Assembly (NCBI RefSeq): GCF_051014685.1
Contig: NW_027478769.1
Coordinates: 1-64,000, forward strand
DNA length: 64,000 bases
Source: Ptiloglossa arizonensis
Lineage: Eukaryota; Arthropoda; Insecta; Hymenoptera; Colletidae
Direction: 5' to 3'
Of this stretch, positions 37,143 to 49,869 are shown piece after piece; positions within the stretch are counted from its first letter, which is position 1, and each line of letters starts with the position of its first letter. The notes below the pieces were generated by a model. The model worked only from the letters and a program-made list of their open reading frames with translations. It searched no databases and was not told where the DNA came from. A program made the position numbers and the translations under genes.

Positions 37143-38912
37143 CATTCCTTACTTTCAAACTCCCATATCTCGCGAACGGATTGACGAACTCGAGAAATTC
37201 CTGTTGCATCTGAAAGCAGAAACTCGTCCGATTACAACGGTATGTGTATTTTTGCCCTAGGCCATAGTAGTTATAGGTTTCGAGTTACAGACTTGCGAAA
37301 ATTTTGATTGTTTCTCAACCATTCCTTAACTTCAAACTCCCATATCTCGCGAACGGATTGACGAACTCGATTATTTCCTGTTGCATCTGAAAGCAGAAAC
37401 TCGACCGATTTCAACGGTATGTGTATTTTTCCCCTAGGCCTTTGTAGTTGTTGGTTTCGAGTATCAGACCAGCGGAAATTTTGATATGTTCTCAACCATT
37501 CCTTACCTTCAAACACCCATATCTCGCGAACGGAAAGACGAACTCGAGAAATTCCTGTTGCATCTGAAAGTAGAAACTCGCCCCATTACAATGGTGTGTG
37601 TACTTTTCCCCTAGGCCATTCCAGTTATTGGTTTCGAGTAACAGACTAGCGAAAATTTTGATGATTTCTCAACCATTCCTTACTTTCAAACTCCCATATC
37701 TCGCGAACGGATTGACGAACTCGAGAAATTCCTGTTGCATCTGAAAGCAGAAACTCGTCCGATTACAACGGTATGTGTATTTTTGCCCTAGGCCATAGTA
37801 GTTATAGGTTTCGAGTTACAGACTTGCGAAAATTTTGATTGTTTCTCAACCATTCCTTAACTTCAAACTCCCATATCTCGCGAACGGATTGACGAACTCG
37901 AGAAATTCCTGTTGCATCTGAAAGTAGAAACTCGCCCGATTACAAAGGTATGTGTATTTTTGCCCTAGGCCATTCCAGTTATTGGTTTCGAGTATCAGAC
38001 CAGCGAAAATTTTGATGGTTTCTCATCAATTCCTTACCTTCATACACCCATATCTCGCGAACGGAATGACGAACTCGAGAAATTCCTGTTGCATCTGAAA
38101 GTAGAAGCTCGCCCGATTACAATGGTGTGTGTACTTTTCCCCTAGGCCATTCCTGTTATTGGTTTCGAGTAACAGACTTGCGAAAATTTTGATGGTTTCT
38201 CAACCATTCCTTACTTTCTAACTCCCATATCTCGCGAACGGATTGACGAACTCGAGAAATTCCTGTTGCATCTGAAAGTAGAAACTCGCCCCATTACGAC
38301 GGTGTGTGTACTTTTCCCCTAGGCCATTCCAGTTATTGGTTTCGAGTAACAGACTTGCGAAAATATTGATGGTTTCTCAAACATTCCTTAACTTCAAACT
38401 CCCATATCTCGCGAACGGATTCACGAACTCGAGAATTTCCTATTCCATCTGAAAGCAGAAACTCGCCCGATTACAACGGTATTTGTATTTTTGCCCTAGG
38501 CCATTGTAGTTATTGGTTTCGAGTATCAAACTTGCGAATATTTTGATGGTTTCTCAACCATTCCTTAACTTCAAACTCCCATATCTCGCGATCGGATTGA
38601 CGAACTCGAGAAATGCCTGTTGCATCTGAAAGTAGAAACTCGCCCGATTACAAAGGTATGTGTATATTTGCCCTAAGCCATTCCAGTTATTGGTTTCGAG
38701 TGTCAGAGCAGCGAAATTTTTGATGTATTCTCAACCATTCCTTACCTTCAAACACCCATATCTCGCGAACGGAATGACGAACTCGAGAAATTCCTGTTGC
38801 ATCTGAAAGTAGAAACTCGCCCCATTACAATGGTGTGTGTACTTTTCCCCTAGGCCATTCCAGTTATTGGTTTCGAGTAACAGACTTGCGAAAATTTTGA
38901 TTATTTCTCAAC
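37143..38912 (+). repeat. Satellite monomers with a partial 531-bp repeat
   Basis: About 37060-37370 recurs at 37591-37901 (offset 531 bp, three monomers), marked by TTACTTTCAAACTCC and GTTATAGGTTTCGAGTTACAG. Beyond that, monomers are mixed. The stretch near 37865-38220 (CATCAATTCC, CCTTCATACACCC) matches 10085-10440. Confidence 0.83.
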
Positions 38913-40264
38913 CATTCCTTACTTTCTAACTCCCATATCTCGCGAACGGATTGACGAACTCGAGAAATTCCTATTGCATCTGAAAGCAGAAACTCGTCCG
39001 ATTACAACGGTATGTGTATTTTTGCCCTAGGCCATAGTAGTTATAGGTTTCGAGTATCAGACTTGCGAAAATTTTGATGGTTTCTCAACCATTACTTAAC
39101 TTCAAACTCCCATATCTCTCGAAGGGTTGACGAAATCGAGAAATTCCTGTTGCATCTGAAAGTAGAAACTCGCCCGATTACAATGGTGTGTGAACTTTGC
39201 CACTAGGCCATTCCAGTTATCGGTTTCGAGTATCAGACCAGCGAAAATTTTGATGGTTTCTCAACCATTCCTTAACTTCAAACTCCCATATCTCGCGAAC
39301 GGATTGACGAACTCGAGAAATTCCTGTTGCATCTGAAACAGAAACTCGTCCGATTACAATGGTATGTGAATTTTTCCCCTAGGCCATTGTAGTTATTGGT
39401 TTCGAGTATCAGACTTGCGAAAATTTTGATGGATTCTCAACCATTCCTTAACTTGAAACTCCCATATCTCGCGAACGGATTGACGAACTCGAGAAATTCC
39501 TGTTGCATCTGAAAGTAGAAACTCGCCCCATTACAACGGTGTGTGTACTTTTCCCCTAGGCCATTCCAGTTATTGGTTTCGAGTAACAGACTTGCGAAAA
39601 TTTTGATGATTCCTCAACCATTCCTTACTTTCTAACTCCCAAATCTCGCGAACGGATTGACGAACTCGAGAAATTCCTATTGCATCTGAAAGCAGAAACT
39701 CGTCCGATTACAACGGTATGTGTATTTTTGCCCTGGGCCATAGTAGTTATAGGTTTCGAGTATCAGACTTGCGAAAATTTTGATGGTTTCTCAACCATTA
39801 CTTAACTTCAAACTCCCATATCTCGCGAACGGATTGACGAACTCGAGAAATTCCTGTTGCATCTGAAAGCAGAAACTCGCCCGATTACAAACGTATGTGT
39901 ATTTTTCCCCTAGGCCTTTGTAGTTATTGGTTTCGAGTATCAGACTTGCGAAAATTTTGATGGTTTCTCAACCATTCCTTAACTTCAAACTCCCATATCT
40001 CGCGAACGGATTGACGAACTCGAGAAATTCCTGTAGCATCTGAAACAGAAACTCGTCCGATTACAATGGTATGTGTATTTTTGCCCTAGGCCGTAGTAGT
40101 TATTGGTTTCGAGTATCAGACTTGCGAAAATTTTGTTGGATTCTCAACCATTCCTTAACTTCAAACTCCCATATCTCGCGAACGGTTGACGAACTCGAGA
40201 AATTCCTGTTGCATCTGAAAGTAGAAACTCGCCCGATTACAATGGTGTGTGTACTTTTCCACTA

Positions 40265-40853
40265 GGCCATTCCAGTTATCGGTTTCGAGTATCAGACCAG
40301 GGAAAATTTTGATGGTTTCTCAACCATTCCTTAACTTCAAACTCCCATATCTCGCGAACGGATTGACGTACTCGAGAAATTCCTGTTGCATCTGAAACAG
40401 ATACTCGTCCGATTACAATGGTATGTGAATTTTTGCCCTAGGCCGTAGTAGTTATTGGTTTCGAGTATCAGACTTGCGAAAATTTTGATGGTTTCTCAAC
40501 CATTCCTTAACTTCAAACTCCCATATCTCGCGAACGGATTGACGAACTCGAGAAATTCCTGTTGCATCTGAAAGTAGAAACTCGCCCGATTACAATGGTG
40601 TGTGTACTTTGCCACTAGGCCATTCCAGTTATCGGTTTCGAGTATCAGACCAGGGAAAATTTTGATGGTTTCTCAACCATTCCTTAACTTCAAACTCCCA
40701 TATCTCGCGAACGGATTGACGTACTCGAGAAATTCCTGTTGCATCTGAAACAGATACTCGTCCGATTACAATGGTATGTGAATTTTTGCCCTAGGCCGTA
40801 GTAGTTATTGGTTTCGAGTATCAGACTTGCGAAAATTTTGATTATTTCTCAAC
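40265..40853 (+). repeat. 353-bp dimer duplication
   Basis: Monomers starting at 40325 and 40678 are near copies (GACGTACTCGAG, GAAACAGATACTCG, TGTGAATTTTTGCC), and both follow the monomer type ending in ATCAGACCAGGGAAAA. Monomer lengths are 176 and 177 bp. Confidence 0.85.
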
Positions 40854-41439
40854 CATTCCTTACTTTCTAACTCCCATATCTCGCGAACGGATTGACGAAC
40901 TCGAGAAATTCCTATTGCATCTGAAAGCAGAAACTCGTCCGATTACAACGGTATGTGTATTTTTGCCCTAGGCCATAGTAGTTATAGGTTTCGAGTATCA
41001 GACTTGCGAAAATTTTGATGGTTTCTCAACCATTACTTAACTTCAAACTCCCATATCTCTCGAAGGGTTGACGAAATCGAGAAATTCCTGTTGCATCTGA
41101 AAGTAGAAACTCGCCCGATTACAATGGTGTGTGTACTTTGCCACTAGGCCATTCCAGTTATCGGTTTCGAGTATCAGACCAGCGAAAATTTTGATGGTTT
41201 CTCAACCATTCCTTAACTTCAAACTCCCATATCTCGCGAACGGATTGACGAACTCGAGAAATTCCTGTTGCATCTGAAACAGAAACTCGTCCGATTACAA
41301 TGGTATGTGAATTTTTCCCCTAGGCCATTGTAGTTATTGGTTTCGAGTATCAGACTTGCGAAAATTTTGATGGATTCTCAACCATTCCTTAACTTGAAAC
41401 TCCCATATCTCGCGAACGGATTGACGAACTCGAGAAATT

Positions 41440-41790
41440 CCTGTTGCATCTGAAAGTAGAAACTCGCCCGATTACAAAGGTATGTGTATTTTTGCCCTAG
41501 GCCATTCCAGTTATTGGTTTCGAGGATCAGACCAGCGAAAATTTTGATGGTTTCTCATCAATTCGTTACCTTCATACACCCATATCTCTCGAACGGAATG
41601 ACAAACTCGAGAAATTCCTGTTGCATCTGAAAGTAGAAACTCGTCCGGTTACAATGGTGTGTGTACTTTTCCCCTAGGCCATTCCTGTTATTGGTTTCGA
41701 GTAACAGACTTGCGAAAATTTTGATGGTTTCTCAACCATTCCTTAACTTCAAACTCCCATATCTCGCGAACGGATTGACGAACTCGAGAA
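41440..41790 (+). repeat. 354-bp (two-monomer) insertion in the second duplication copy
   Basis: This stretch is absent at the matching place in the first copy near 39500. It carries CATCAATTCGTTACC, CTTCATACACCC and CTCTCGAACGGAATGACAAAC, and is most like 10085-10440 and 37865-38220. The breakpoints fall inside monomers and not at the CATTCC boundary. Confidence 0.85.
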
Positions 41791-42885
41791 ATTCCTGTTG
41801 CATCTGAAAGTAGAAACTCGCCCCATTACAACGGTGTGTGTACTTTTCCCCTAGGCCATTCCAGTTATTGGTTTCGAGTAACAGACTTGCGAAAATTTTG
41901 ATGATTCCTCAACCATTCCTTACTTTCTAACTCCCAAATCTCGCGAACGGATTGACGAACTCGAGAAATTCCTATTGCATCTGAAAGCAGAAACTCGTCC
42001 GATTACAACGGTATGTGTATTTTTGCCCTGGGCCATAGTAGTTATAGGTTTCGAGTATCAGACTTGCGAAAATTTTGATGGTTTCTCAACCATTACTTAA
42101 CTTCAAACTCCCATATCTCGCGAACGGATTGACGAACTCGAGAAATTCCTATTGCATCTGAAAGCAGAAACTCGCCCGATTACAAACGTATGTGTATTTT
42201 TCCCCTAGGCCTTTGTAGTTATTGGTTTCGAGTATCAGACTTGCGAAAATTTTGATGGTTTCTCAACCATTCCTTAACTTCAAACTCCCATATCTCGCGA
42301 ACGGATTGACGAACTCGAGAAATTCCTGTAGCATCTGAAACAGAAACTCGTCCGATTACAATGGTATGTGTATTTTTGCCCTAGGCCGTAGTAGTTATTG
42401 GTTTCGAGTATCAGACTTGCGAAAATTTTGTTGGATTCTCAACCATTCCTTAACTTCAAACTCCCATATCTCGCGAACGGTTGACGAACTCGAGAAATTC
42501 CTGTTGCATCTGAAAGTAGAAACTCGCCCGATTACAATGGTGTGTGTACTTTTCCACTAGGCCATTCCAGTTATCGGTTTCGAGTATCAGACCAGGGAAA
42601 ATTTTGATGGTTTCTCAACCATTCCTTAACTTCAAACTCCCATATCTCGCGAACGGATTGACGTACTCGAGAAATTCCTGTTGCATCTGAAACAGATACT
42701 CGTCCGATTACAATGGTATGTGAATTTTTGCCCTAGGCCGTAGTAGTTATTGGTTTCGAGTATCAGACTTGCGAAAATTTTGATGGTTTCTCAACCATTC
42801 CTTAACTTCAAACTCCCATATCTCGCGAACGGATTGACGAACTCGAGAAATTCCTGTTGCATCTGAAAGTAGAAACTCGCCCGAT

Positions 42886-44034
42886 TACAAAGGTATTTGC
42901 ATTTTTCCCCTAGGCCATAGTAGTTATTGGTTTCGAGTATCAGATTTGCGAAGATTGTGATGGTTTCTCAACCATTCCTTAACTTCAAACTCCCATATCT
43001 CGCGAACGGATTGACGAACACGAGAAATTCCGGTTGCATCTGGAAGAAGAAACTATCCCGATTACAACGGTATGTGTATTTTCCCCCTAGGCCATAGTAG
43101 TTATTGGTTTCGAGTATCAGACTTTCGAAAATTTTGATGGTTTCTCAACCATTCCTTAACTTCAAACTCCCATATCTCGCGAACGGATTGAAGAACTCGA
43201 GAATTTCCTATTGCATCGGAAAGCAGAAACTCGCCGGATTACAACGGTATGTGTATTTTTGCCCTAGGCCATAGTAGTTACTGGTTTCGAGTATCAGACT
43301 TGCGAAAATTTTGATGGTTTCTCAAGCATTCCTTAACTTCAAACTCCCATATCTCGCGAAAGGATTGACGAACTCGTGAAATTCCTGTTGCATCTGGAAG
43401 AAGAAACTCTCCCGATTACAATGGTGTGTGTACTTTTCCCCTAGGTCATTCCAGTTATGAGTTTCTAGCATCTGAATTGCGAAAATTTTGATGGTTTCTC
43501 AACCATTCCTTAACTTCAAACTCCCATATCTCGAGAACGGATTGACGAACTCGAGAAATTCCTGTTGCATCTGAAAGCAGAAACTCGCCCGATTGCAACG
43601 GTATGTGTATTTTTGCCCTAGGCCATTGTAGTTATTGGTTTCGAGTATCAAACTTGCGAAAATTTTGATGGTTTCTTAACCATTCCTTAACTTCAAACTC
43701 CCATATCTCGCGAACGGATTGACGAACTCGATTATTTCCTGTTGCATCTGAAAGCAGAAACTCGACCGATTACAATGGTGTGTGCACTTTTCCCCTAGGT
43801 CATTCCAGTTATTCGTTTCTAGCATCAGAATTGCGAAAATTTTGATGGTTTCTCAACCATTCCTTAACTTCAAACTCCCATATCTCGCGAACGGATTGAC
43901 GAACTCGAGAAATTCCTGTTGCATCTGAAAGTAGAAGCTCGCCCGATTACAAAGGTATGTGTATTTTTCCCCTAGGCCATTGTAGTTATTGTTTTCGAGT
44001 ATCAGACTTGCGAAAATTGTGATGCTTTCTCAAC
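42886..44034 (+). repeat. Mixed-type satellite monomers
   Basis: Between six and seven monomers of mixed type (GGTTGCATCTGGAAGAAG, GGATTGAAGAACTCG, TCGTTTCTAGCATCAG). No internal higher-order unit and no gene are seen. Confidence 0.82.
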
Positions 44035-47000
44035 CATTCCTTAACTTCAAACTCCCATATTTCGCGAACGGATTGACGAATCCGAAAAATTTCTGTTGCA
44101 TCTGAAAACAGAAACTCTCCCGATTACAACGCTATGTGTATTTTTGCCCTAGGCCATTGTAGTTATTGGTTTCGAGTATCAGACTTGCGAAAATTTTGAT
44201 GGTTTCTCAACCATTCCTTAACTTCAAACTGCCATATCTCGCGAACGGATTGACGAACCCGAGAAATTCCATTTGCATCTGAAAGTAGAAACTCGCCCGA
44301 TTACAAAGGTATGTGTATTTTTGCCCTAGGCCATTCCAGTTATTGGTTTCGAGTATCAGACTTGCGAAAATTTTGATGGTTTCTCAAGCATTCCTTAACA
44401 TCAAACTCCCATATCTCGCGAACGGATTGACGTACACGAGAAATTCCGGTTGCATCTGGAAGAAGAGACTCTCCCAATTACAACTGTATGTGTATTTTTG
44501 CCCTAGGTCATAGTAGTTATTGGTTTCGAGTACCAGACTTGCGAAAATTTGTATCGTTTCTCAACCATTCCTTAATTTCAAACTGCCATATCTCGCGAAC
44601 GGATTGATGAACTCGAGAAATTCCTGTTGCATCTGAAAGTAGAAACTCGCCCGATTACAATGGTATGTGTATTTTTCCCCTAGGCCTTAGTAGTTCTTGG
44701 TTTCGAGTATCAGACTTAGAAAATTTTGATGGTTTCTCAAGCATTCCTTAACTTCAAACTCCCATATCTCGCGAACGGATTGACGAGCTGGATTATTTCC
44801 TGTTGCATCTGAACGTAGAAAGTCGTCCGATTACTATGGTTTGTGTACTTTTCCCCTAGGTCATTCCGGTTATTCGTTTCTAGTATCAGACTTGCGAAAA
44901 TTTTGATGGTTTCTCAACCATTCCTTACCTTCAAACGCCCATATCTCGCGAACGGAATGACGAACTCGAGAAATTCCTGTTGTATCTGAAAGTAGAAACT
45001 CGCCCGATTACAATGCTGTGTGTACTTTTCCCCTAGGCCATTCCTGTTATTGGTTTCCAGTATCAGACTTGCGAAAATTTTGATGGTTTCTCAACCATTC
45101 CTTAACTTCAAACTGCCATATCTCCCGAACGGATTGACGTGCTCGAGAAATTCCTGTTGCATCTGAAAGTAGAAACTCGCCCGATTACAAAGGTATGTGT
45201 ATTTTTCCCCTAGGCCTTTGTAGTTATTGGTTTCGAGTATCAGACTTGCGAAAATTTTGATGGTTTCTCAACCATTCCTTACATTCAAACACCCATATCT
45301 CGCGAACAGAATAACGTACTCGAGAAATTCCTGTTGTTTCTGAAAGTAGAAACTCGCCCGATTACAATGGTGTGTGTACTTTTCCCCTAGGCCATTCCTG
45401 TTATTGGTTTCCAGTATCAGACTTTCGAAAATTTTGATGGTTTCTCAAGCATTCCTTAACTTCAAACTCCCATATATCGCGAACGGATTGACGAACTCGA
45501 TTATTTCCTGTTGCATCTGAAAGTAGAAACTCGACCGATTACAATGGTGTGTGTATTTTTGCCATATGCCATTCCAGTTATTGGTTTCGACTATCAGACC
45601 AGCGAAAATTTTGATGGTTTCTCAACCATTCCTTACCTTCATACACCCATATCTCGCGAACGGAATGACGAACTCGAGAAATTCCTGTTGCAACTGAAAG
45701 TAGAAACTCGCCCGATTACAACGCTATGTGTATTTTTCCCCTAGGCCATTGTAGTTATTGGTTTCGAGTATCAGACTTGCGAAAATTTTGATGGTTTCTC
45801 AACCATTCCTTAACTTCAAACTCCCATATCTCGCGAACGGATTGACGAACACGAGAAACTCCGGTTGCATCTGGAAGAAGAGACTCTCCCGATTACAACG
45901 GTATGTGTATTTCTGCCCTAGGCCATAGTAGTTATTGGTTTCGAGTATCAGACTTGCGAAAATTTTGATGGTTTCTCAAACTTTCCTTACCTTCAAACAC
46001 CCATATCTCGCGAACGGAATGACGAACTCGAGAAATTCCTGTTGTATCTGAAAGTAGAGACTCCCCCGTTGACAATGGTGTGTGTACTTTTCCCCTAGGT
46101 CATTCCAGTTATTCGTTTCTAGCATCAGAAATGCGAAAATTTTGATGGTTTCTCAACCATTCCTTAACTTCAAACTCCCATATTTCGCGAACGGATTGAC
46201 GAATCCGAAAAATTTCTGTTGCATCTGAAAACAGAAAGTCTCCCGATTACAACGCTATGTGTATTTTTGCCCTAGGCCATTGTAGTTATTGGTTTCGAGT
46301 ATCAGACTTGCGAAAATTTTGATGGTTTCTCAACCATTCCTTAACTTCAAACTGCCATATCTCGCGAACGGATTGACGAACCCGAGAAATTCCATTTGCA
46401 TCTGAAAGTAGAAACTCGCCCGATTACAAAGGTATGTGTATTTTTGCCCTAGGCCATTCCAGTTATTGGTTTCGAGTATCAGACTTGCGAAAATTTTGAT
46501 GGTTTCTCAACCATTCCTTAACTTCAAACTCCCATATCTCGCGAACGGATTGACGTACACGAGAAATTCCGGTTGCATCTGGAGGAAGAGACTCTCCCAA
46601 TTACAACTGTATGTGTATTTTTGCCCTAGGTCATAGTAGTTATTGGTTTCGAGTACCAGACTTGCGAAAATTTTTATCGTTTCTCAACCATTCCTTAATT
46701 TCAAACTGCCATATCTCGCGAACGGATTGACGAACTCGAGAAATTCCTGTTGCATCTGAAAGTAGAAACTCGCCCGATTACAATGCTGTGTGTACTTTTC
46801 CCCTAGGCCATTGTAGTTATTGGTTTCGAGTATCAGACTTGCGAAAATTTTGATGGTTTCTCAACCATTCCTTAACTTCAAACTCCCATATCTCGCGAAC
46901 GGATTGACGAACACGAGAAACTCCGGTTGCATCTGGAAGAAGAAACTCGCCCGATTACAAAGGTATGTGTATTTTTCCCCTAGGCCTTTGTAGTTATTGG

Positions 47001-47289
47001 TTTCGAGTATCAGACTTGCGAAAATTTTGATGGTTTCTCAACCATTCCTTACATTCAAACACCCATATCTCGCGAACAGAATAACGTACTCGAGAAATTC
47101 CTGTTGTTTCTGAAAGTAGAAACTCGCCCGATTACAATGGTGTGTGTACTTTTCCCCTAGGCCATTCCTGTTATTGGTTTCCAGTATCAGACTTTCGAAA
47201 ATTTTGATGGTTTCTCAAGCATTCCTTAACTTCAAACTCCCATATCTCGCGGACGGATTGACGAACTCGATTATTTCCTGTTGCATCTG
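44035..47289 (+). repeat. Interleaved 12-mer (2123 bp) and 10-mer (1770 bp) repeats
   Basis: 44035-44660 matches 46158-46783 (offset 2123; GAATCCGAAAAATTTC, TTCCATTTGCATC, CAACTGTATGTG). 45176 to about 46180 matches 46946 to about 47950 (offset 1770; GCGAACAGAATAACGTACTC, GTTGTTTCTGAAAG, CTTTCCTTACC). The second match runs on into the 885-bp repeat, so this region shows two overlapping exchange events. Confidence 0.88.
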
Positions 47290-47945
47290 AAAGTAGAAAC
47301 TCGACCGATTACAATGGTGTGTGTATTTTTGCCATAGGCCATTCCAGTTATTGGTTTCGACTATCAGACCAGCGAAAATTTTGATGGTTTCTCAACCATT
47401 CCTTACCTTCATACACCCATATCTCGCGAACGGAATGACGAACTCGAGAAATTCCTGTTGCAACTGAAAGTAGAAACTCGCCCGATTACAACGCTATGTG
47501 TATTTTTCCCCTAGGCCATTGTAGTTATTGGTTTCGAGTATCAGACTTGCGAAAATTTTGATGGTTTCTCAACCATTCCTTAACTTCAAACTCCCATATC
47601 TCGCGAACGGATTGACGAACACGAGAAACTCCGGTTGCATCTGGAAGAAGAGACTCTCCCGATTACAACGGTATGTGTATTTTTGCCCTAGGCCATAGTA
47701 GTTATTGGTTTCGAGTATCAGACTTGCGAAAATTTTGATGGTTTCTCAAACTTTCCTTACCTTCAAACACCCATATCTCGCGAACGGAATGACGAACTCG
47801 AGAAATTCCTGTTGTATCTGAAAGTAGAGACTCCCCCGTTGACAATGGTGTGTGTACTTTTCCCCTAGGTCATTCCAGTTATTCGTTTCTAGCATCAGAA
47901 TTGCGAAAATTTTGATGGTTTCTCAACCATTCCTTAACTTCAAAC

Positions 47946-47962
47946 TCCCGTATCTCGCGAAC
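47946..47962 (-). other. Full match to the CENP-B box core (9 of 9)
   Basis: Plus-strand bases are TCCCGTATCTCGCGAAC; the complement reads GTTCGCGAGATACGGGA. This fits NTTCGNNNNANNCGGGN, the nine essential core bases of the mammalian CENP-B box. Most monomers have A in place of G at the fifth plus-strand position and so match 8 of 9. Whether any protein binds is not known from sequence. Confidence 0.6.
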
Positions 47963-48830
47963 GGATTGACGAACTCGAGACATTCCTGTAGCATCTGAAA
48001 GTAGAAACTCGCCCCATTACAACGGTGTGTGTACTTTTCCCCTAGGCCATTCCAGTTATTGGTTTCGAGTAACAGACTTGCGAAAATTGTGATGGTTTCT
48101 CAACCATTCCTTAACTTCAAACTCCCATATCTCGCGAACGGATTGACGAACTCGAGAAATTCCTGTTGCATCTGAAAGTAGAAACTCGACCGATTACAAT
48201 GGTGTGTGTATTTTTGCCATAGGCCATTCCAGTTATTGGTTTCGACTATCAGACCAGCGAAAATTTTGATGGTTTCTCAACCATTCCTTACTTTCATACA
48301 CCCATTTCTCGCGAACGGAATGACGAACTCGAGAAATTCCTGTTGCAACTGAAAGTAGAAACTCGCCCGATTACAACGCTATGTGTATTTTTCCCCTAGG
48401 CCATTGTAGTTATTGGTTTCGAGTATCAGACTTGCGAAAATTTTGATGGTTTCTCAACCATTCCTTAACTTCAAACTCCCATATCTCGCGAACGGATTGA
48501 CGAACACGAGAAACTCCGGTTGCATCTGGAAGAAGAGACTCTCCCGATTACAACAGTATGTGTATTTTTGCCCTAGGCCATAGTAGTTATTGGTTTCGAG
48601 TATCAGACTTGCGAAAATTTTGATGGTTTCTCAAACTTTCCTTACCTTCAAACACCCATATCTCGCGAACGGAATGACGAACTCGAGAAATTCCTGTTGT
48701 ATCTGAAAGTAGAGAGTCCCGCGTTGACAATGGTGTGTGTACTTTTCCCCTAGGTCATTCCAGTTATTCGTTTCTAGCATCAGAATTGCGAAAATTTTGA
48801 TGGTTTCTCAACCATTCCTTAACTTCAAAC

Positions 48831-48847
48831 TCCCGTATCTCGCGAAC
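48831..48847 (-). other. Full match to the CENP-B box core (9 of 9), second copy
   Basis: The same TCCCGTATCTCGCGAAC, 885 bp downstream of the first. It is carried by the 5-mer duplication and is therefore not an independent origin. Confidence 0.6.
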
Positions 48848-49060
48848 GGATTGACGAACTCGAGACATTCCTGTAGCATCTGAAAGTAGAAACTCGCCCC
48901 ATTACAACGGTGTGTGTACTTTTCCCCTAGGCCAATCCAGTTATTGGTTTCGAGTAACAGACTTGCGAAAATTGTGATGGTTTCTCAACCATTCCTTAAC
49001 TTCAAACTCCCATATCTCGCGAACGGATTGACGAACTCGAGAAATTCCTGCTGCATCTGA

Positions 49061-49869
49061 AAGTAGAGACTCGCCCGATTACAAAGGTATGTGTATTTTT
49101 CCCCTAGGCCATAGTAGTCATTGGTTTCGAGTATCAGACTTGCGAAAATTGTGATGGTTTCTCAACCATTCCTTAACTTCAAACTCCCATATCTCGCGAA
49201 AGGATTGACGAACTCGAGAAATTCCTGTTGCATCTGAAACAGAAACTCGTCCGATTACAATGGTATGTGTATTTTTGCCCTAGGCCGTAGTAGTTATTGG
49301 TTTCGAGTAACAGACTTGCGAAAATTTTGATGGTTTCTCAACCATTCCTTAACTTCAAACTCCCATATCTCGCGAACGGATTGACGAACTCGAGAAATTC
49401 CTGTTGCATCTGAAAGTAGAAACTCGCCCCATTACAACGGTGTGTGTACTTTTCCCCTAGGCCATTCCAGTTATTGGTTTCGAGTAACAGACTTGCGGAA
49501 ATATTGATGGTTTCTCAACCATTCCTTAACTTCAAACTCTTATATCTCGCGAACGGATTAACGAACTCGAGAATTTCCTATTGCATCTGAAAGCAGAAAC
49601 TCGCCCGATTACAACGGTATGTGTATTTTTGCCCTAGGCCATAGTAGTTATTGGTTTCGAGTAACAGACTTGTGAAAATTTTCATGGTTTCTCAACCATT
49701 CCTTAACTTCAAACTCCCATATCTCGCGAACGGATTGACGAACTCGAGAGATTCCTGTTGCATCTGAAAGCAGAAACTCGCCCGATTACAAACATATGTG
49801 TATTTTTCCCCTAGGCCTTTGTAGTTATTGGTTTCGAGTATCATATTTGCGAAAATTTTGATGGTTTCT
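49061..49869 (+). repeat. Mixed-type satellite monomers
   Basis: Between four and five monomers of mixed type, including CGCGAAAGGATTG and ACTCTTATATCTCG variants. No higher-order unit and no gene are seen. Confidence 0.82.

Larger units (their letters stand above)
38913..42885 (+). repeat. Large duplication, offset 1941 then 2295 bp
   Basis: 38913 to about 39500 matches 40854 to about 41440 (offset 1941, anchored on the rare CTCTCGAAGGGTTGACG at 39117/41058). 39500 to about 40590 matches 41795 to about 42885 (offset 2295). The 354-bp step is a two-monomer insertion in the second copy. Several monomers here are 176 bp because of GAACGGTTGACG or GAAACAGAAAC. Confidence 0.9.
47290..49060 (+). 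repeat. 5-mer higher-order repeat, 2 x 885 bp
   Basis: 47290-48174 recurs at 48175-49060, offset exactly 885 bp. Marks are CGACCGATTACAATGG with TTTTTGCCATAGG, CATCTGGAAGAAGAGACTC, CCGTTGACAATGG/GCGTTGACAATGG and ACTCCCGTATCTCG. A third, more diverged version begins near 45520 with TTTTTGCCATATGCC. Confidence 0.92.

Noticed and set aside
40071..40265. Recurring 64-codon plus-strand frame also at 42366, 50149, 51209, 52798 and 55801
   Set aside because: All copies arise where a GAACGGTTGACG one-base deletion joins two frames of neighbouring monomers. The copies are duplicates of the same satellite segment, not separate genes.
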